Assembly (NCBI GenBank): GCA_016722655.1
Contig: JADKIR010000005.1
Location: 248,001 to 312,000, forward strand
Reading direction: 5' to 3'
DNA from: Cytophagaceae bacterium
GTDB lineage: Bacteria > Bacteroidota > Bacteroidia > Cytophagales > Spirosomataceae
Length of the DNA stretch: 64,000 nucleotides
The notes under the pieces are model-generated. The model saw only the letters and a list, made by a program, of their open reading frames with translations, did not search any database and was not told the DNA's origin. Positions 8,866 to 17,357 of the stretch are shown here, one piece after another; the stretch's first letter is position 1; each line of letters opens with the position of its first letter. The translations under genes and the position numbers were made by a program.

Positions 8866-9469
8866 CGATTGGGTTTTCTTTCAAAAATAATCTTGATTCT
8901 TCCAGAAGCTCTTTGAAGAATATTTGAAATTGTTGATCTAAGAAATCATAATTTTTCTCAAAAATACTCAGGCTTTTTCTTAAATCCACTTCAGGTTTAT
9001 TAATTCTTTTGTTGAGATTGAGAAATGCCCTCTCCAGGCCCCAGGTTGTAATATAATTTTTTAACCAATCATATTCTATCATTGATTCAACCATCTTTTT
9101 CATTGGATCCGGTTGAATATCCTCGCGATACCTAATGGATTGATATATTCTGGGTCGAAATATTTCAAAATCCTCTAAACTATATAGCTGCCAGTTTTTT
9201 AATAGAAAATGATCATATAACACATCCGTTACAATGGAAGAATATTTACCGTTTACCGGATAAAAAAGGGCTTTGGAATCTTTTAAAACAGGATGAGAAT
9301 CGGTGAAAGTGTCAATCATCCGGTGCATTTTTAACCCAACTTTTATATCAAAAGGGATGTATGCGTTTTTTGGATGATCGATATGTCCTGTAATATAATC
9401 TTCAAGGATATTGCCAACAATTATCCCTCTGTTATTTCCTGAAAGAAAAAGATGAGCCAGATAATTCAT
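8855..9469 (-). CDS. ACP phosphodiesterase, AcpH family (DUF479)
   Basis: The 204-aa protein begins with MNYLAHLFLSGN, typical of the AcpH/DUF479 family, followed by GNILEDYI and the HRMIDTFTDSHP motif. These hold the His/Asp residues of an HD-like metal site. AcpH removes the 4'-phosphopantetheine group from acyl carrier protein. It overlaps comEB by 4 bases upstream and holA by 11 bases downstream, so the three form one operon, although their functions are not obviously linked. Family membership is solid; activity on ACP is inferred. Confidence 0.85.
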   Translation of the reverse strand: MNYLAHLFLSGNNRGIIVGNILEDYITGHIDHPKNAYIPFDIKVGLKMHRMIDTFTDSHPVLKDSKALFYPVNGKYSSIVTDVLYDHFLLKNWQLYSLEDFEIFRPRIYQSIRYREDIQPDPMKKMVESMIEYDWLKNYITTWGLERAFLNLNKRINKPEVDLRKSLSIFEKNYDFLDQQFQIFFKELLEESRLFLKENPIDGE

Positions 9470-9924
9470 TCTTTGGTATATTGGATTACCTCAACGCCAA
9501 ACTGTCTTAAAAAATCAACACCTTCGTCAGATGGAATTCCTTTATATTTGGCATAAGAATCAAGGAAAAGAACTTTCCTGATTTTCATAGAATAAATTAC
9601 TCTTGCACACGCTATGCAAGGTGAAAGTGTAACATAAAGAGTAGAATCTTCTACTTTTGCCCCGTTCTTGGTAGCATATAAAATTGCATTCTGCTCGGCA
9701 TGCAGGGCTAATGAACAACTTCCTTTTGAGTCTCTGGGGCATCCGGGTTCCCCAAAATCTTCGTCACAATTATGTGTTCCAGACGGCGGGCCATTGTAAC
9801 CGATAGAAATGATTCGGGTTTCATTGACAAGAACTGCACCTACCTGAGCTTTAACGCAATGTGATCTTTTGGCCAGAGAAACAGCCAAATCCATGAAAAT
9901 ATCGTCGAATTTTGGTTTGATCAT
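9466..9924 (-). CDS. dCMP deaminase (ComEB-like)
   Basis: The enzyme converts dCMP to dUMP for dTTP synthesis. The zinc site is present: HAEQNAI with the catalytic Glu, and the two Cys of SPCIACARVIY. A longer insert with Cys/His (HNCDEDFGEPGCP) fits the dCMP-deaminase branch. The ATG at 9922-9924 is chosen; an in-frame TTG six bases upstream falls inside a TATTTTTG promoter box. At 152 aa it is normal for the family and heads the comEB-acpH-holA operon. Confidence 0.9.
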   Translation of the reverse strand: MIKPKFDDIFMDLAVSLAKRSHCVKAQVGAVLVNETRIISIGYNGPPSGTHNCDEDFGEPGCPRDSKGSCSLALHAEQNAILYATKNGAKVEDSTLYVTLSPCIACARVIYSMKIRKVLFLDSYAKYKGIPSDEGVDFLRQFGVEVIQYTKE

Positions 9925-9927
9925 ATA

Positions 9928-9935
9928 CAAAAATA
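9928..9935 (-). promoter_or_regulatory. Bacteroidota -7 box of the comEB-acpH-holA operon
   Basis: On the minus strand this reads TATTTTTG, an exact TAnnTTTG match, ending three bases before the comEB ATG. A transcript starting the usual few bases downstream would be leaderless or nearly so. No clear -33 box was found. Confidence 0.35.
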
Positions 9936-9958
9936 ATGTATTTCTACAGAATAATAAT

Positions 9959-11233
9959 TTATCTTGAAATAAGTTTTTTGCTTATTTCTTCGGTTGCAGT
10001 TTTTACTCTCAGGTGGTTTATTCCAGGTGATAAAAAATTCCTTGGGATTAATATTACCCGACTGGGGGTATCATTCAGGACAATATTTGAAAGAATATTA
10101 CCTTTTTGGTCTATTACAAAATATTCAATATCCTCTGTATCTTTTACTAATATCTGAACCGCAATGCTTTCATTTTCAGTTGGGTTTTCAAGTACTCTTA
10201 CTTGTAGATTTTCAACATCGGGCAAATCAAATTCTGCATTTGCAATCAGTTTTTTTCTTCTTTTACTCAATTCAAGTATAGCTCTGACCCTATTTTTTTG
10301 GTCTGATGTAAATATATTCATACAACTATCTGCCGTGTAGTCCATGAAATTTTCAATCATATTTTGAGTTCTGGTTCCTTTGCATTCTGAAAAAATGGCA
10401 TTGCATTTTATACCTAAATTTCCCCTTTCGGCTGGTGGTGTATCTTCACAATAATCTGTACCGCAGTATTCATCTCCCCAGGTGTGAATTAATCCAAACC
10501 AATGTCCAATTTCGTGTGTAAGCGTTCGCCCATAAGTATAAACTCCATCATTTGCGGTACCAATTTGGCGACCAAATGCATGATGATCAATGATAGCACC
10601 ATCAATTTCAGCATCAATATCTTCCAATTCTAGTCCATCAAAGTTTCCTCCTGGAAATTCAGCATACCCCAAATAATTATCGGCTAAAGTGGTAACCCAT
10701 ATATTCAGATATTTTGCGGAATCCCAATAGGAAAGATTTGAAAGCAGATAATTATCGTTAAAAACATCAAATTCTTTTTTGCTGTTATACACGCGATTAA
10801 TTCCTGTTGTTGGTTTACCGGTTGGATCTGTTTTCGCAAGAAAAAACTCAATCATCATATCGGCTCCTACCGGACTGGAATTGAAGCCAGGTGTATTTGC
10901 CAGTTTCCTGTAATCTTCGTTTAAAACTTTGATTTGAGAATATATCTGCTCATCAGAAATATTTCCGTTGTCTTTACCTCCGATTATTCCTGCCAAGTTA
11001 TTGTGAATTACATGAATCACAACCGGGATTTTTATCACTTTTTCTTCCTTTCTGCCCGAAAAATCAGTTTTTAATAGAAACTCATCAATTTTATCCTGAA
11101 GTTTTCTATTTTGTTGTAATATCCTTTCCGAGCGATTTTCAGGAATTGCACACTTTTTCATGATATTTTGTGAAAAAACATCATGAGAGATCATCAAACC
11201 AAATACAATCAGGTTAAAAATCAGCTTTTTCAT
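9959..11233 (-). CDS. Secreted M43 (cytophagalysin-type) metalloprotease with T9SS sorting tail
   Basis: This 424-aa protein has an N-terminal signal peptide (LIFNLIVFGLMISHDVFSQ) and a metzincin zinc motif HEIGHWFGLIH preceded by YGRTLT. The MDY Met-turn (ENFMDYTADSC) and several Cys in the catalytic domain fit family M43 (pappalysin/cytophagalysin). The last about 75 residues (from VRVLENPTENE) look like a type IX secretion sorting domain, ending in HLRVKTATEEISKKLISR, so export to the cell surface or medium is likely. Its start overlaps the end of phoH by 20 bases, so the two are co-transcribed. Confidence 0.9.
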   Translation of the reverse strand: MKKLIFNLIVFGLMISHDVFSQNIMKKCAIPENRSERILQQNRKLQDKIDEFLLKTDFSGRKEEKVIKIPVVIHVIHNNLAGIIGGKDNGNISDEQIYSQIKVLNEDYRKLANTPGFNSSPVGADMMIEFFLAKTDPTGKPTTGINRVYNSKKEFDVFNDNYLLSNLSYWDSAKYLNIWVTTLADNYLGYAEFPGGNFDGLELEDIDAEIDGAIIDHHAFGRQIGTANDGVYTYGRTLTHEIGHWFGLIHTWGDEYCGTDYCEDTPPAERGNLGIKCNAIFSECKGTRTQNMIENFMDYTADSCMNIFTSDQKNRVRAILELSKRRKKLIANAEFDLPDVENLQVRVLENPTENESIAVQILVKDTEDIEYFVIDQKGNILSNIVLNDTPSRVILIPRNFLSPGINHLRVKTATEEISKKLISR

Positions 11234-12194
11234 AGGCTTCCAGAATTTTCACTACCAATGGGTGTCTAACAACATCTGAACCGTCTAATTGTATAAACTG
11301 TATTCCTTTGATTTTATTTAATTTTTTCTCTGCATCTTCTAGTCCTGACTTCTGATTTTTGGGTAAATCAACCTGAGATTTATCACCGGTAATGATAATT
11401 TTAGAAGATGGTCCCATACGAGTCAGGAACATTTTCAACTGCATAGGAGTGGTGTTTTGGGCCTCATCAAGCAGAATAAATGCATTGTCTAGTGTCCTTC
11501 CCCGCATGTATGCCAGTGGAGCGATTTCAATGGTATTTTTTTCAAGAAAACCTTTAAGTTTATCGTTTGAAATCATATCCTCAAGTGCATCATAAATTGG
11601 TCTTAAATATGGATCAATTTTTTCTTTTAAATCACCAGGAAGAAAACCAAGATTTTCTCCTGCCTCTACCGCCGGACGAGTAATTATGATTTTTCTCACC
11701 GATTTTTCCTTTAATGCTCTTACAGCCAGGGCTACTGCAGTATAGGTTTTTCCGGTACCTGCCGGACCAATCGCAAAAACAATATCATGCTTTTCAACAG
11801 CTTCAACCAATTTCCTTTGATTTGGAGTTTTCGCCTTGACTATCAGTCCTTTATTGCCATGAACGATTACGTCGTCCTGATTTAAAATATTGTCAATTTC
11901 ATGATTTTCATTATCAATTATTGCATTAACTTTCTCGATAGGAAGTGAACCATACTTATCGAAATATTCCAGAAGCTTCTCTATGATTTCACTAAGTTTC
12001 TCAATCTCTTTTTCTGAACCTTTCAGGTGCAAATCATCACCTCTTGAGATAATTTTACTCTGGGGAAAGGCTTTTGCAAGCTCTTTTATTGTACCGTTTT
12101 GAAAACCGAGGAATTCTGACAACGGAAGAAATTCTAATTTGATGGTTTTTTCTGTCAAACTATTTTGTATTTTTAAAATTTCCTCAAATTTCAA
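11214..12194 (-). CDS. PhoH-family ATPase
   Basis: The 326-aa protein has a Walker A motif (GPAGTGKTYTA) at about residues 143-153, a Walker B region (ILLDEAQNTTP), and the conserved ITGDKSQVDLP that marks the PhoH/YbeZ family. An N-terminal KH-like or PhoH N-terminal domain (about residues 1-110) precedes it. The family is linked to RNA metabolism and ribosome assembly, often together with YbeY; no ybeY is adjacent here. It is first in a two-gene unit with the M43 protease, an unlikely functional pair. Confidence 0.92.
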   Translation of the reverse strand: MKFEEILKIQNSLTEKTIKLEFLPLSEFLGFQNGTIKELAKAFPQSKIISRGDDLHLKGSEKEIEKLSEIIEKLLEYFDKYGSLPIEKVNAIIDNENHEIDNILNQDDVIVHGNKGLIVKAKTPNQRKLVEAVEKHDIVFAIGPAGTGKTYTAVALAVRALKEKSVRKIIITRPAVEAGENLGFLPGDLKEKIDPYLRPIYDALEDMISNDKLKGFLEKNTIEIAPLAYMRGRTLDNAFILLDEAQNTTPMQLKMFLTRMGPSSKIIITGDKSQVDLPKNQKSGLEDAEKKLNKIKGIQFIQLDGSDVVRHPLVVKILEAYEKADF

Positions 12195-12346
12195 AATTTA
12201 TAAACAAAATCCTTAATTTTTCCACAAAAATATTTCTAACAAATTGATATATAACTGATTTTAAAAAAGCAAATTTTTTGTGAAATTTTTGTGTTAAAAT
12301 TTTACATTATTATTGCATTCGAATAAACCGATAACCCAAGGTAATT

Positions 12347-13918
12347 TTGGCTTTTAGTGAATCTATAAATATTAAGAATGTCAATGACAGATTGGCCTTC
12401 CAGCAGGGAAAGTCTGCTCCGCAGGTACCTGAAATGGAAGAAGCCGTGCTGGGGGCTATCCTCATTGATAAAGATTCGTTTTCTATTGTAAATGAGCTGA
12501 TTAGCCCTAGCGGTTTCTACAATGAATCCCACCAGATTATCTATCAGGCCATGCTTGAGCTTTACACTAATGCCGAGCCTATAGACACAATTAGTGTAGT
12601 CAGACAATTAAGAAAATCTGGTCAAATACAGAAAATTGGTGGTGCAAAATATATTGCGACATTAAGCTCCAAAGTCAATTCCTCAGCAAATATTGAATAC
12701 CATGCAATGGCGATAAGTCAGGCTGCTGTAAAGAGGGAAATGATAGGTGTAGCCAATGAAATAATGTCAGAGGGTTTTTCAGATACCAATGACATTTTTG
12801 ATTTACTAAATAAAACAGAACAATCCTTTTTTTCTATCTCAGAAAAAAATATCAGGAAGAATTATCTGGATGCAAATACTATAATGCGTCTATCGATAAA
12901 TGAGCTGGAACAAAAGAAGCAAAACAATGCAGGTGGTATAACCGGAATTCCAAGTGGTTTTACAGAATTGGATGCTCTTACAGGCGGTTGGCAAAAAACA
13001 GAGCTAACGATTATTGCTGCCAGGCCTGGTATGGGTAAGACTGCATTTGTGGTTTCTTCAATGAGAAATGCAGCTGTTGACCACAATTTTCCTGTGGCTA
13101 TTTTTTCTTTGGAAATGTCAGCAACTCAGTTGATGCTTAGGCTGATATCGGCAGAAGCAGAAATTGATAGCGAGAAGTTACGTAAAGGAACCTTACAACC
13201 TCATGAATGGGAACAATTGCATCATAGGATAAATAAACTTTCGAAAAGTTCTGTTTTTATTGATGATACGCCTGCTTTGTCGATTTTGGAACTCAGAGCC
13301 AAATGCCGACGATTAAAAGCCCAGCATAATATTCAGATGGTAATCATTGACTATTTGCAATTGATGACTGGTGACGATGGCTCTGGAGTTTCCAGTAGCA
13401 GGGAGCAAGAGATTGCTGCCATTTCGAGGTCACTTAAAAACCTTGCAAAAGAACTGGAAGTTCCGGTTTTAGCACTTTCTCAGTTGAGCCGGGCCGTAGA
13501 AATGCGGGGTGGCGACAAAAGACCCCAGCTTTCAGATTTGCGTGAATCGGGTTCAATTGAGCAAGATGCCGATATGGTTATGTTTTTGTACCGGCCGGAA
13601 TATTATAAAATTACCGAGGATGAAATGGGTAATTCTACAGAAGGAATTGGTGAAGTAATAATTGCTAAAAACCGGGCTGGAACAACCGACAATATCAAAC
13701 TTCAATTTATAGGAAAATATACCAAATTTGCCAATGTCGGTGATTATTCGGGAACAGGAAATTATGGAGGAAATTCTACTACTTTAAGTCAAAATTCAGG
13801 ATTAAGTGATTTCGACTCAAAGGGCTCCGATATTGGTTTTGCTACTTTCAAAAGTAAACTAAACCAAGGTAATCAGGAACCGGAACTTCCGAATCCTGAT
13901 GAAGAATATCCATTCTGA
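12347..13918 (+). CDS. dnaB: Replicative DNA helicase DnaB
   Basis: The hexameric helicase of the replication fork. The N-terminal domain (about residues 20-130, from PQVPEMEEAVLGAIL) interacts with primase; the C-terminal RecA-like domain has Walker A in ARPGMGKTAF, the EMSATQLMLRL helix, the IDYLQLM Walker B strand and the SQLSRAVEMR segment. There is no sign of an intein. The frame has no ATG upstream of the conserved region and an in-frame TAA lies at 12332-12334, so a TTG start at 12347 (AAGG a few bases before it) is the best choice. It converges on mnmA with only 5 bases between the genes. Confidence 0.93.
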   Translation: MAFSESINIKNVNDRLAFQQGKSAPQVPEMEEAVLGAILIDKDSFSIVNELISPSGFYNESHQIIYQAMLELYTNAEPIDTISVVRQLRKSGQIQKIGGAKYIATLSSKVNSSANIEYHAMAISQAAVKREMIGVANEIMSEGFSDTNDIFDLLNKTEQSFFSISEKNIRKNYLDANTIMRLSINELEQKKQNNAGGITGIPSGFTELDALTGGWQKTELTIIAARPGMGKTAFVVSSMRNAAVDHNFPVAIFSLEMSATQLMLRLISAEAEIDSEKLRKGTLQPHEWEQLHHRINKLSKSSVFIDDTPALSILELRAKCRRLKAQHNIQMVIIDYLQLMTGDDGSGVSSSREQEIAAISRSLKNLAKELEVPVLALSQLSRAVEMRGGDKRPQLSDLRESGSIEQDADMVMFLYRPEYYKITEDEMGNSTEGIGEVIIAKNRAGTTDNIKLQFIGKYTKFANVGDYSGTGNYGGNSTTLSQNSGLSDFDSKGSDIGFATFKSKLNQGNQEPELPNPDEEYPF

Positions 13919-13923
13919 TTTGA

Positions 13924-15030
13924 CTAGTTATTAAAACTTTTCAAAATCCAACCCCCTCCTATTACATCGTCATTTTCATAGAATACTGCGGCCTGGCCGG
14001 GTGCAATCGCATTTACCGGTAAATCAAATTTGATTTCAAGTTTGTCATTTTCAATTTGGTTGATAAAAGCCGACTCACCTCTGTCTTTATATCTGATTTT
14101 TGTAATACTTTGAATTCCTTCAGAAGGAATTTTCTCATATTTCTGAAGATTCAATTTACCCACAATCATGGCATTCCTTTTCAGATATTCATCAGTTCCA
14201 AGTACTACTTCATTTGTTTCCTTCCTGATTTCAGTTACAAAAACCGGATATCCCATGGCAACTTTTAATCCTTTTCTCTGACCAATAGTATAAAAAGGAT
14301 AACCTTCATGTTTGCCCACAATCTGTCCATTTTCCATCACAAAATTTCCTCCTTTTACCCTTTCTTCCAGGCCTTCTATCCTACGTTTTAAAAACCCGCG
14401 GTAATCATTGTCCGGTACAAAACATATTTCATAAGACTCTGATTTATTTACCAAATCATAAAAACCTTTTTCGCGGGCCATATCTCTGATTTGGGCTTTA
14501 GTATAACCTCCTAATGGCAACAAGGTACGACTAAGACTTTCCTGCGAAACTCCCCAAAGCACATAGCTTTGATCTTTGGTTTCATCCAGGCCTTTAGAAA
14601 TTACATATCTGCCATTCTCTTCCCTTATTTTGGCATAATGTCCCGTTGCAATAAATTCACAGCCCAGATTATCAGCTCTGCGAAGCAAAGCATCCCATTT
14701 GATATGCGTATTACACAATACACATGGGTTGGGTGTACGTCCTTCCAGATATTCTCCCGTAAAATGGTCAATAACGTAATCCCCGAATTCAGACCTGATA
14801 TCAAGAATATAGTGAGGGAAACCAAGCTCTACTGCGATATGCCGGGCATCGTTGATGGAGTCAAGGCTACAGCAGCCTGTTTCTTTTTTGGTACCACCGC
14901 TGGAAGCATAATCCCAGGTCTTCATGGTCATACCTATTACTTCATAACCTTGTTCGTGCAACAAAACAGCTGCTAATGAACTATCAATACCGCCGCTCAT
15001 GGCGACCAAAACACGTCCTTTTTTACTCAT
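13924..15030 (-). CDS. mnmA: tRNA-specific 2-thiouridylase MnmA
   Basis: MnmA adds sulfur to U34 of Lys, Glu and Gln tRNAs. The PP-loop is SGGIDSS near residue 13, followed by GMTMKTWDY. The two catalytic cysteines fall in CVLCNTHIKW and in ESYEICFVPDNDYRGFL. The C-terminal OB-like domain (GQRKGLKVAMGYP onward) is complete. At 368 aa the length is normal. The gene ends with TAG, evidence that TAG is a normal stop in this genome. A small hairpin lies 11-27 bases upstream of the ATG. Confidence 0.95.
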   Translation of the reverse strand: MSKKGRVLVAMSGGIDSSLAAVLLHEQGYEVIGMTMKTWDYASSGGTKKETGCCSLDSINDARHIAVELGFPHYILDIRSEFGDYVIDHFTGEYLEGRTPNPCVLCNTHIKWDALLRRADNLGCEFIATGHYAKIREENGRYVISKGLDETKDQSYVLWGVSQESLSRTLLPLGGYTKAQIRDMAREKGFYDLVNKSESYEICFVPDNDYRGFLKRRIEGLEERVKGGNFVMENGQIVGKHEGYPFYTIGQRKGLKVAMGYPVFVTEIRKETNEVVLGTDEYLKRNAMIVGKLNLQKYEKIPSEGIQSITKIRYKDRGESAFINQIENDKLEIKFDLPVNAIAPGQAAVFYENDDVIGGGWILKSFNN

Positions 15031-15110
15031 TTTTACCGACGAGGGTTCAAAGCCCTCCGTTTATTTTCCACAAAATTACTAACATTTTAGTCATTAAAAT
15101 GGTTCTTATC

Positions 15111-15118
15111 TATTTTTG
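15111..15118 (+). promoter_or_regulatory. Bacteroidota -7 box upstream of the TrpF-like gene
   Basis: TATTTTTG matches TAnnTTTG and lies 15 bases upstream of the ATG at 15134, a normal distance. No clear -33 TTTG was found. Confidence 0.45.
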
Positions 15119-15133
15119 CAAAAAAATGAAAAT

Positions 15134-15694
15134 ATGTCTAAGCCAAAAATATTAGTCAGAAATATTACAAGCCTGTCAGAAGCAAGATATTGTGCCGGAA
15201 TGATGGTTGATTTTATTTCTTTCGAATTTAACCCTGAATCTGAATATTATATATCGCCTGATAAACTTAAAGAAATTAGATCCTGGTTGAGCGGCATAAA
15301 GGTTTTGGGGACTTATAAATCGGGAATTTTAGATTCTATACCTTTTATTATAGATGAAAATAAATTAGATGGATTTATATTTGAATCAGATCATATAGAA
15401 GGTTTACCAGTAACCGGTGTAAAAATTAAAATTCTCGAAATTGAAAAAAATGGTTCACTTCCGGAAAATATGGAGGAGTTTGACTATATTTTGCTAAAAG
15501 GAGAATTTGAAAATCAAGAAAATCTAAAAATTTTGGAAACTCCGTTTTTAGTTGGATATGATTTTGACAATGTCAGAAAAAACATTAAAAACAACTCTGG
15601 TTTCGGTTTTTTGGCAAGTAAAGAAGTTCAAACAGGGATTAATCAATATGATGATTTAATGGATGCCCTTGATTATATTGAAGATAATTTCTGA
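15134..15694 (+). CDS. TrpF-like (phosphoribosylanthranilate isomerase-like) protein
   Basis: The 186-aa protein begins KPKILVRNITSLSEARYC and continues to VDFISFEFNPESEYYISPDKLKEI, the pattern of TrpF (K-x-C-G-I-T...GFxFxPxSPRYV). The first strand lacks the catalytic Cys of TrpF: the position reads VRNIT instead of KICGIT. It is also shorter than a full barrel enzyme. It may be a divergent relative that no longer isomerises phosphoribosylanthranilate. I chose the ATG at 15134; an in-frame TTG at 15116 overlaps the promoter box. No other trp gene is nearby. The family link is tentative. Confidence 0.55.
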   Translation: MSKPKILVRNITSLSEARYCAGMMVDFISFEFNPESEYYISPDKLKEIRSWLSGIKVLGTYKSGILDSIPFIIDENKLDGFIFESDHIEGLPVTGVKIKILEIEKNGSLPENMEEFDYILLKGEFENQENLKILETPFLVGYDFDNVRKNIKNNSGFGFLASKEVQTGINQYDDLMDALDYIEDNF

Positions 15695-15782
15695 ACATCA
15701 CAATTTAATAACGTTTATTTTCTGTTTATCAAATCAAAATACCACTTGTGTAGTTTGTAATACATAGTACCTGTTTTGATTT

Positions 15783-15790
15783 TAGTTTTG
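15783..15790 (+). promoter_or_regulatory. Bacteroidota -7 box upstream of the PspC/LiaF pair
   Basis: TAGTTTTG matches TAnnTTTG, 29 bases before the ATG at 15820. A TTTG at 15754-15757 lies 25 bases upstream, slightly longer than the usual spacer. Confidence 0.4.
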
Positions 15791-15819
15791 AATCATTAAA
15801 ACAATGAAAAGCTATAAAA

Positions 15820-16287
15820 ATGAACAGAATCAAAAATCAAGACAGTGTCTTAGGGGGAGTATGCCTGGGATTGGCAGATGAACTCAAAACCGATGTTACG
15901 TTGATACGGGTGGTCTTCGTAATCTTATTTTTCACTCCTTTACCAGTCGGTATTGCTTATTTAGTTTTATGGGTGGTTTTGCCCAAAACGTATTCCACTC
16001 TTTCAGTGAGCGGATTTAATAATGAAAATTCGGATAATAATTTAAAAACAAAAACAATAAGTACAATGAGCAATCATAATAGAAATGGAAATATGGTAGG
16101 TGGCCTGATTTTAATAATCCTGGGTGCTATCTTTTCTTTCAAAACTTTCTTCGACATCAATCTTTTCTCTTATGTTAAAAACCTTTGGCCATTGATTCTG
16201 ATTGGTTTAGGTGTTTGGATTATCGTTAAAGATAAAGATGATGACAACAATGTAAATAACACCACTAATACCGGTACCGGTTATTAA
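15820..16287 (+). CDS. PspC domain membrane protein
   Basis: Residues 1 to about 60 form a PspC domain (DSVLGGVCLGLADEL, then a membrane segment ending LVLWVVLPK). PspC domains occur in envelope-stress systems. After a polar linker come two more hydrophobic segments (about residues 92-108 and 120-137) resembling the LiaF/DUF5668 transmembrane module, with the NLWPLILIGLGVW motif. The next gene, 12 bases downstream, has the same module, so the pair probably acts together at the inner membrane. No sensor kinase or regulator gene is adjacent. Confidence 0.85.
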   Translation: MNRIKNQDSVLGGVCLGLADELKTDVTLIRVVFVILFFTPLPVGIAYLVLWVVLPKTYSTLSVSGFNNENSDNNLKTKTISTMSNHNRNGNMVGGLILIILGAIFSFKTFFDINLFSYVKNLWPLILIGLGVWIIVKDKDDDNNVNNTTNTGTGY

Positions 16288-16299
16288 AATCTCATAAAA

Positions 16300-17307
16300 A
16301 TGAATAACCGTAGTAATATTTTTAGCGGTGCCATTTTGGTGGCATTTGGGGTGTTCTTTTTGGGTTATATCAACGATTGGTTTCAATTTGATGTCTCTCT
16401 TCGTGATATTGCAAAGTTTTGGCCTTTACTTATTATTTTGGCGGGTGTTGCTGTTTTGTTTAATCAACGGAAGACAGTTTATAATCCTACTACAGCTTTG
16501 CTGGTAGCGTTTGCAATTCCTTTAGCAATTTACAGTGCCTCAACCCGTACAATTGATAATGTTAAGGAAAATCTTGATGAGGAATTAAATTTTGAATGGG
16601 ATGATGATTCTTCCGATAATTTTGATGATTATGACTCTGACGACGATGATTCAACCTCAGTAAATGGAAGGAATTCACAGCAATTTTCGGTTCAGATGCA
16701 ATCAGGTGTAGAATACGCTCAACTTGAAGTGGGTGGTGGTGCTGCTGAATTTCATCTTGAAGAGCCACAATCAGGAAATATTTTTGAGGCAAATACAAGA
16801 TTATATGGTTCGAAGTTTAAGCTTGAAGACGAGAAAAAAGGGAATTTGCATGAAATAAAATTCAAGATGAATTCTAAAAATAATTCCAATAATATTAAAG
16901 TGGGGAAAGGATTTGATAATGATGTTTATCTTAAACTTAGTAAAGCCCCAATCTGGGATTTGGATCTGGGTATAGGTGCAGGACAATTGAAATTTGACCT
17001 AAGTGATTATAAAGTCAGAGATATTAAAATGGAAACAGGTGCTGCGGATATAAACCTGAAAATGGGTGAAAAACAAACCGAATCAAAAATAAAAGTCGAA
17101 AGTGGAGTAGCTAAAATAAAGATTTTGGTTCCAAAAAATTCTGGTTGCCAAATCAATATGGATGGAGCTTTAAATGCTAAAGACTTTAATGGTTTCGCAA
17201 AAGATAAACCTGGGCATTGGAAAACCGATAATTTCGAATCTGCAAAGAATAAAATTTTTATTGAGATAGAAAGTGGTTTATCCGCAGTAACAGTTGACAG
17301 GTATTAA
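16300..17307 (+). CDS. LiaF-type membrane protein with C-terminal toastrack-like (DUF4097/LiaF) domain
   Basis: This 335-aa protein has about three N-terminal membrane segments (SGAILVAFGVFFLGY, FWPLLIILAGVAVLF, ALLVAFAIPLAIY), then an acidic linker very rich in Asp/Ser (about residues 95-125). A long beta-rich C-terminal domain follows, with repeated glycine turns (VGGGAAEFHL, GIGAGQLKFDL, ETGAADINL, ESGVAKIKI) typical of the toastrack domains of LiaF/YvqF and DUF4097 proteins. It is probably a partner of the PspC protein in envelope homeostasis. A perfect 12-bp hairpin terminator follows. Confidence 0.75.
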   Translation: MNNRSNIFSGAILVAFGVFFLGYINDWFQFDVSLRDIAKFWPLLIILAGVAVLFNQRKTVYNPTTALLVAFAIPLAIYSASTRTIDNVKENLDEELNFEWDDDSSDNFDDYDSDDDDSTSVNGRNSQQFSVQMQSGVEYAQLEVGGGAAEFHLEEPQSGNIFEANTRLYGSKFKLEDEKKGNLHEIKFKMNSKNNSNNIKVGKGFDNDVYLKLSKAPIWDLDLGIGAGQLKFDLSDYKVRDIKMETGAADINLKMGEKQTESKIKVESGVAKIKILVPKNSGCQINMDGALNAKDFNGFAKDKPGHWKTDNFESAKNKIFIEIESGLSAVTVDRY

Positions 17308-17328
17308 TATTGGTAAATTATTAACATG

Positions 17329-17356
17329 AAAAGGTTTGTCTAATGACAAACCTTTT
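17329..17356. terminator. Bidirectional hairpin terminator
   Basis: AAAAGGTTTGTC at 17329-17340 pairs perfectly with GACAAACCTTTT at 17345-17356 around a TAAT loop, with T runs in both directions. It serves the LiaF-type gene and the convergent FtsX/LolC-type permease gene. Confidence 0.85.
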
Positions 17357-17357
17357 T

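Noticed and set aside
15041..15057. tRNA T-arm-like sequence (GAGGG TTCAAAG CCCTC) near mnmA
   Set aside because: It is T-loop-like only on the plus strand, has no acceptor stem or anticodon arm around it, and mnmA is transcribed from the other strand.
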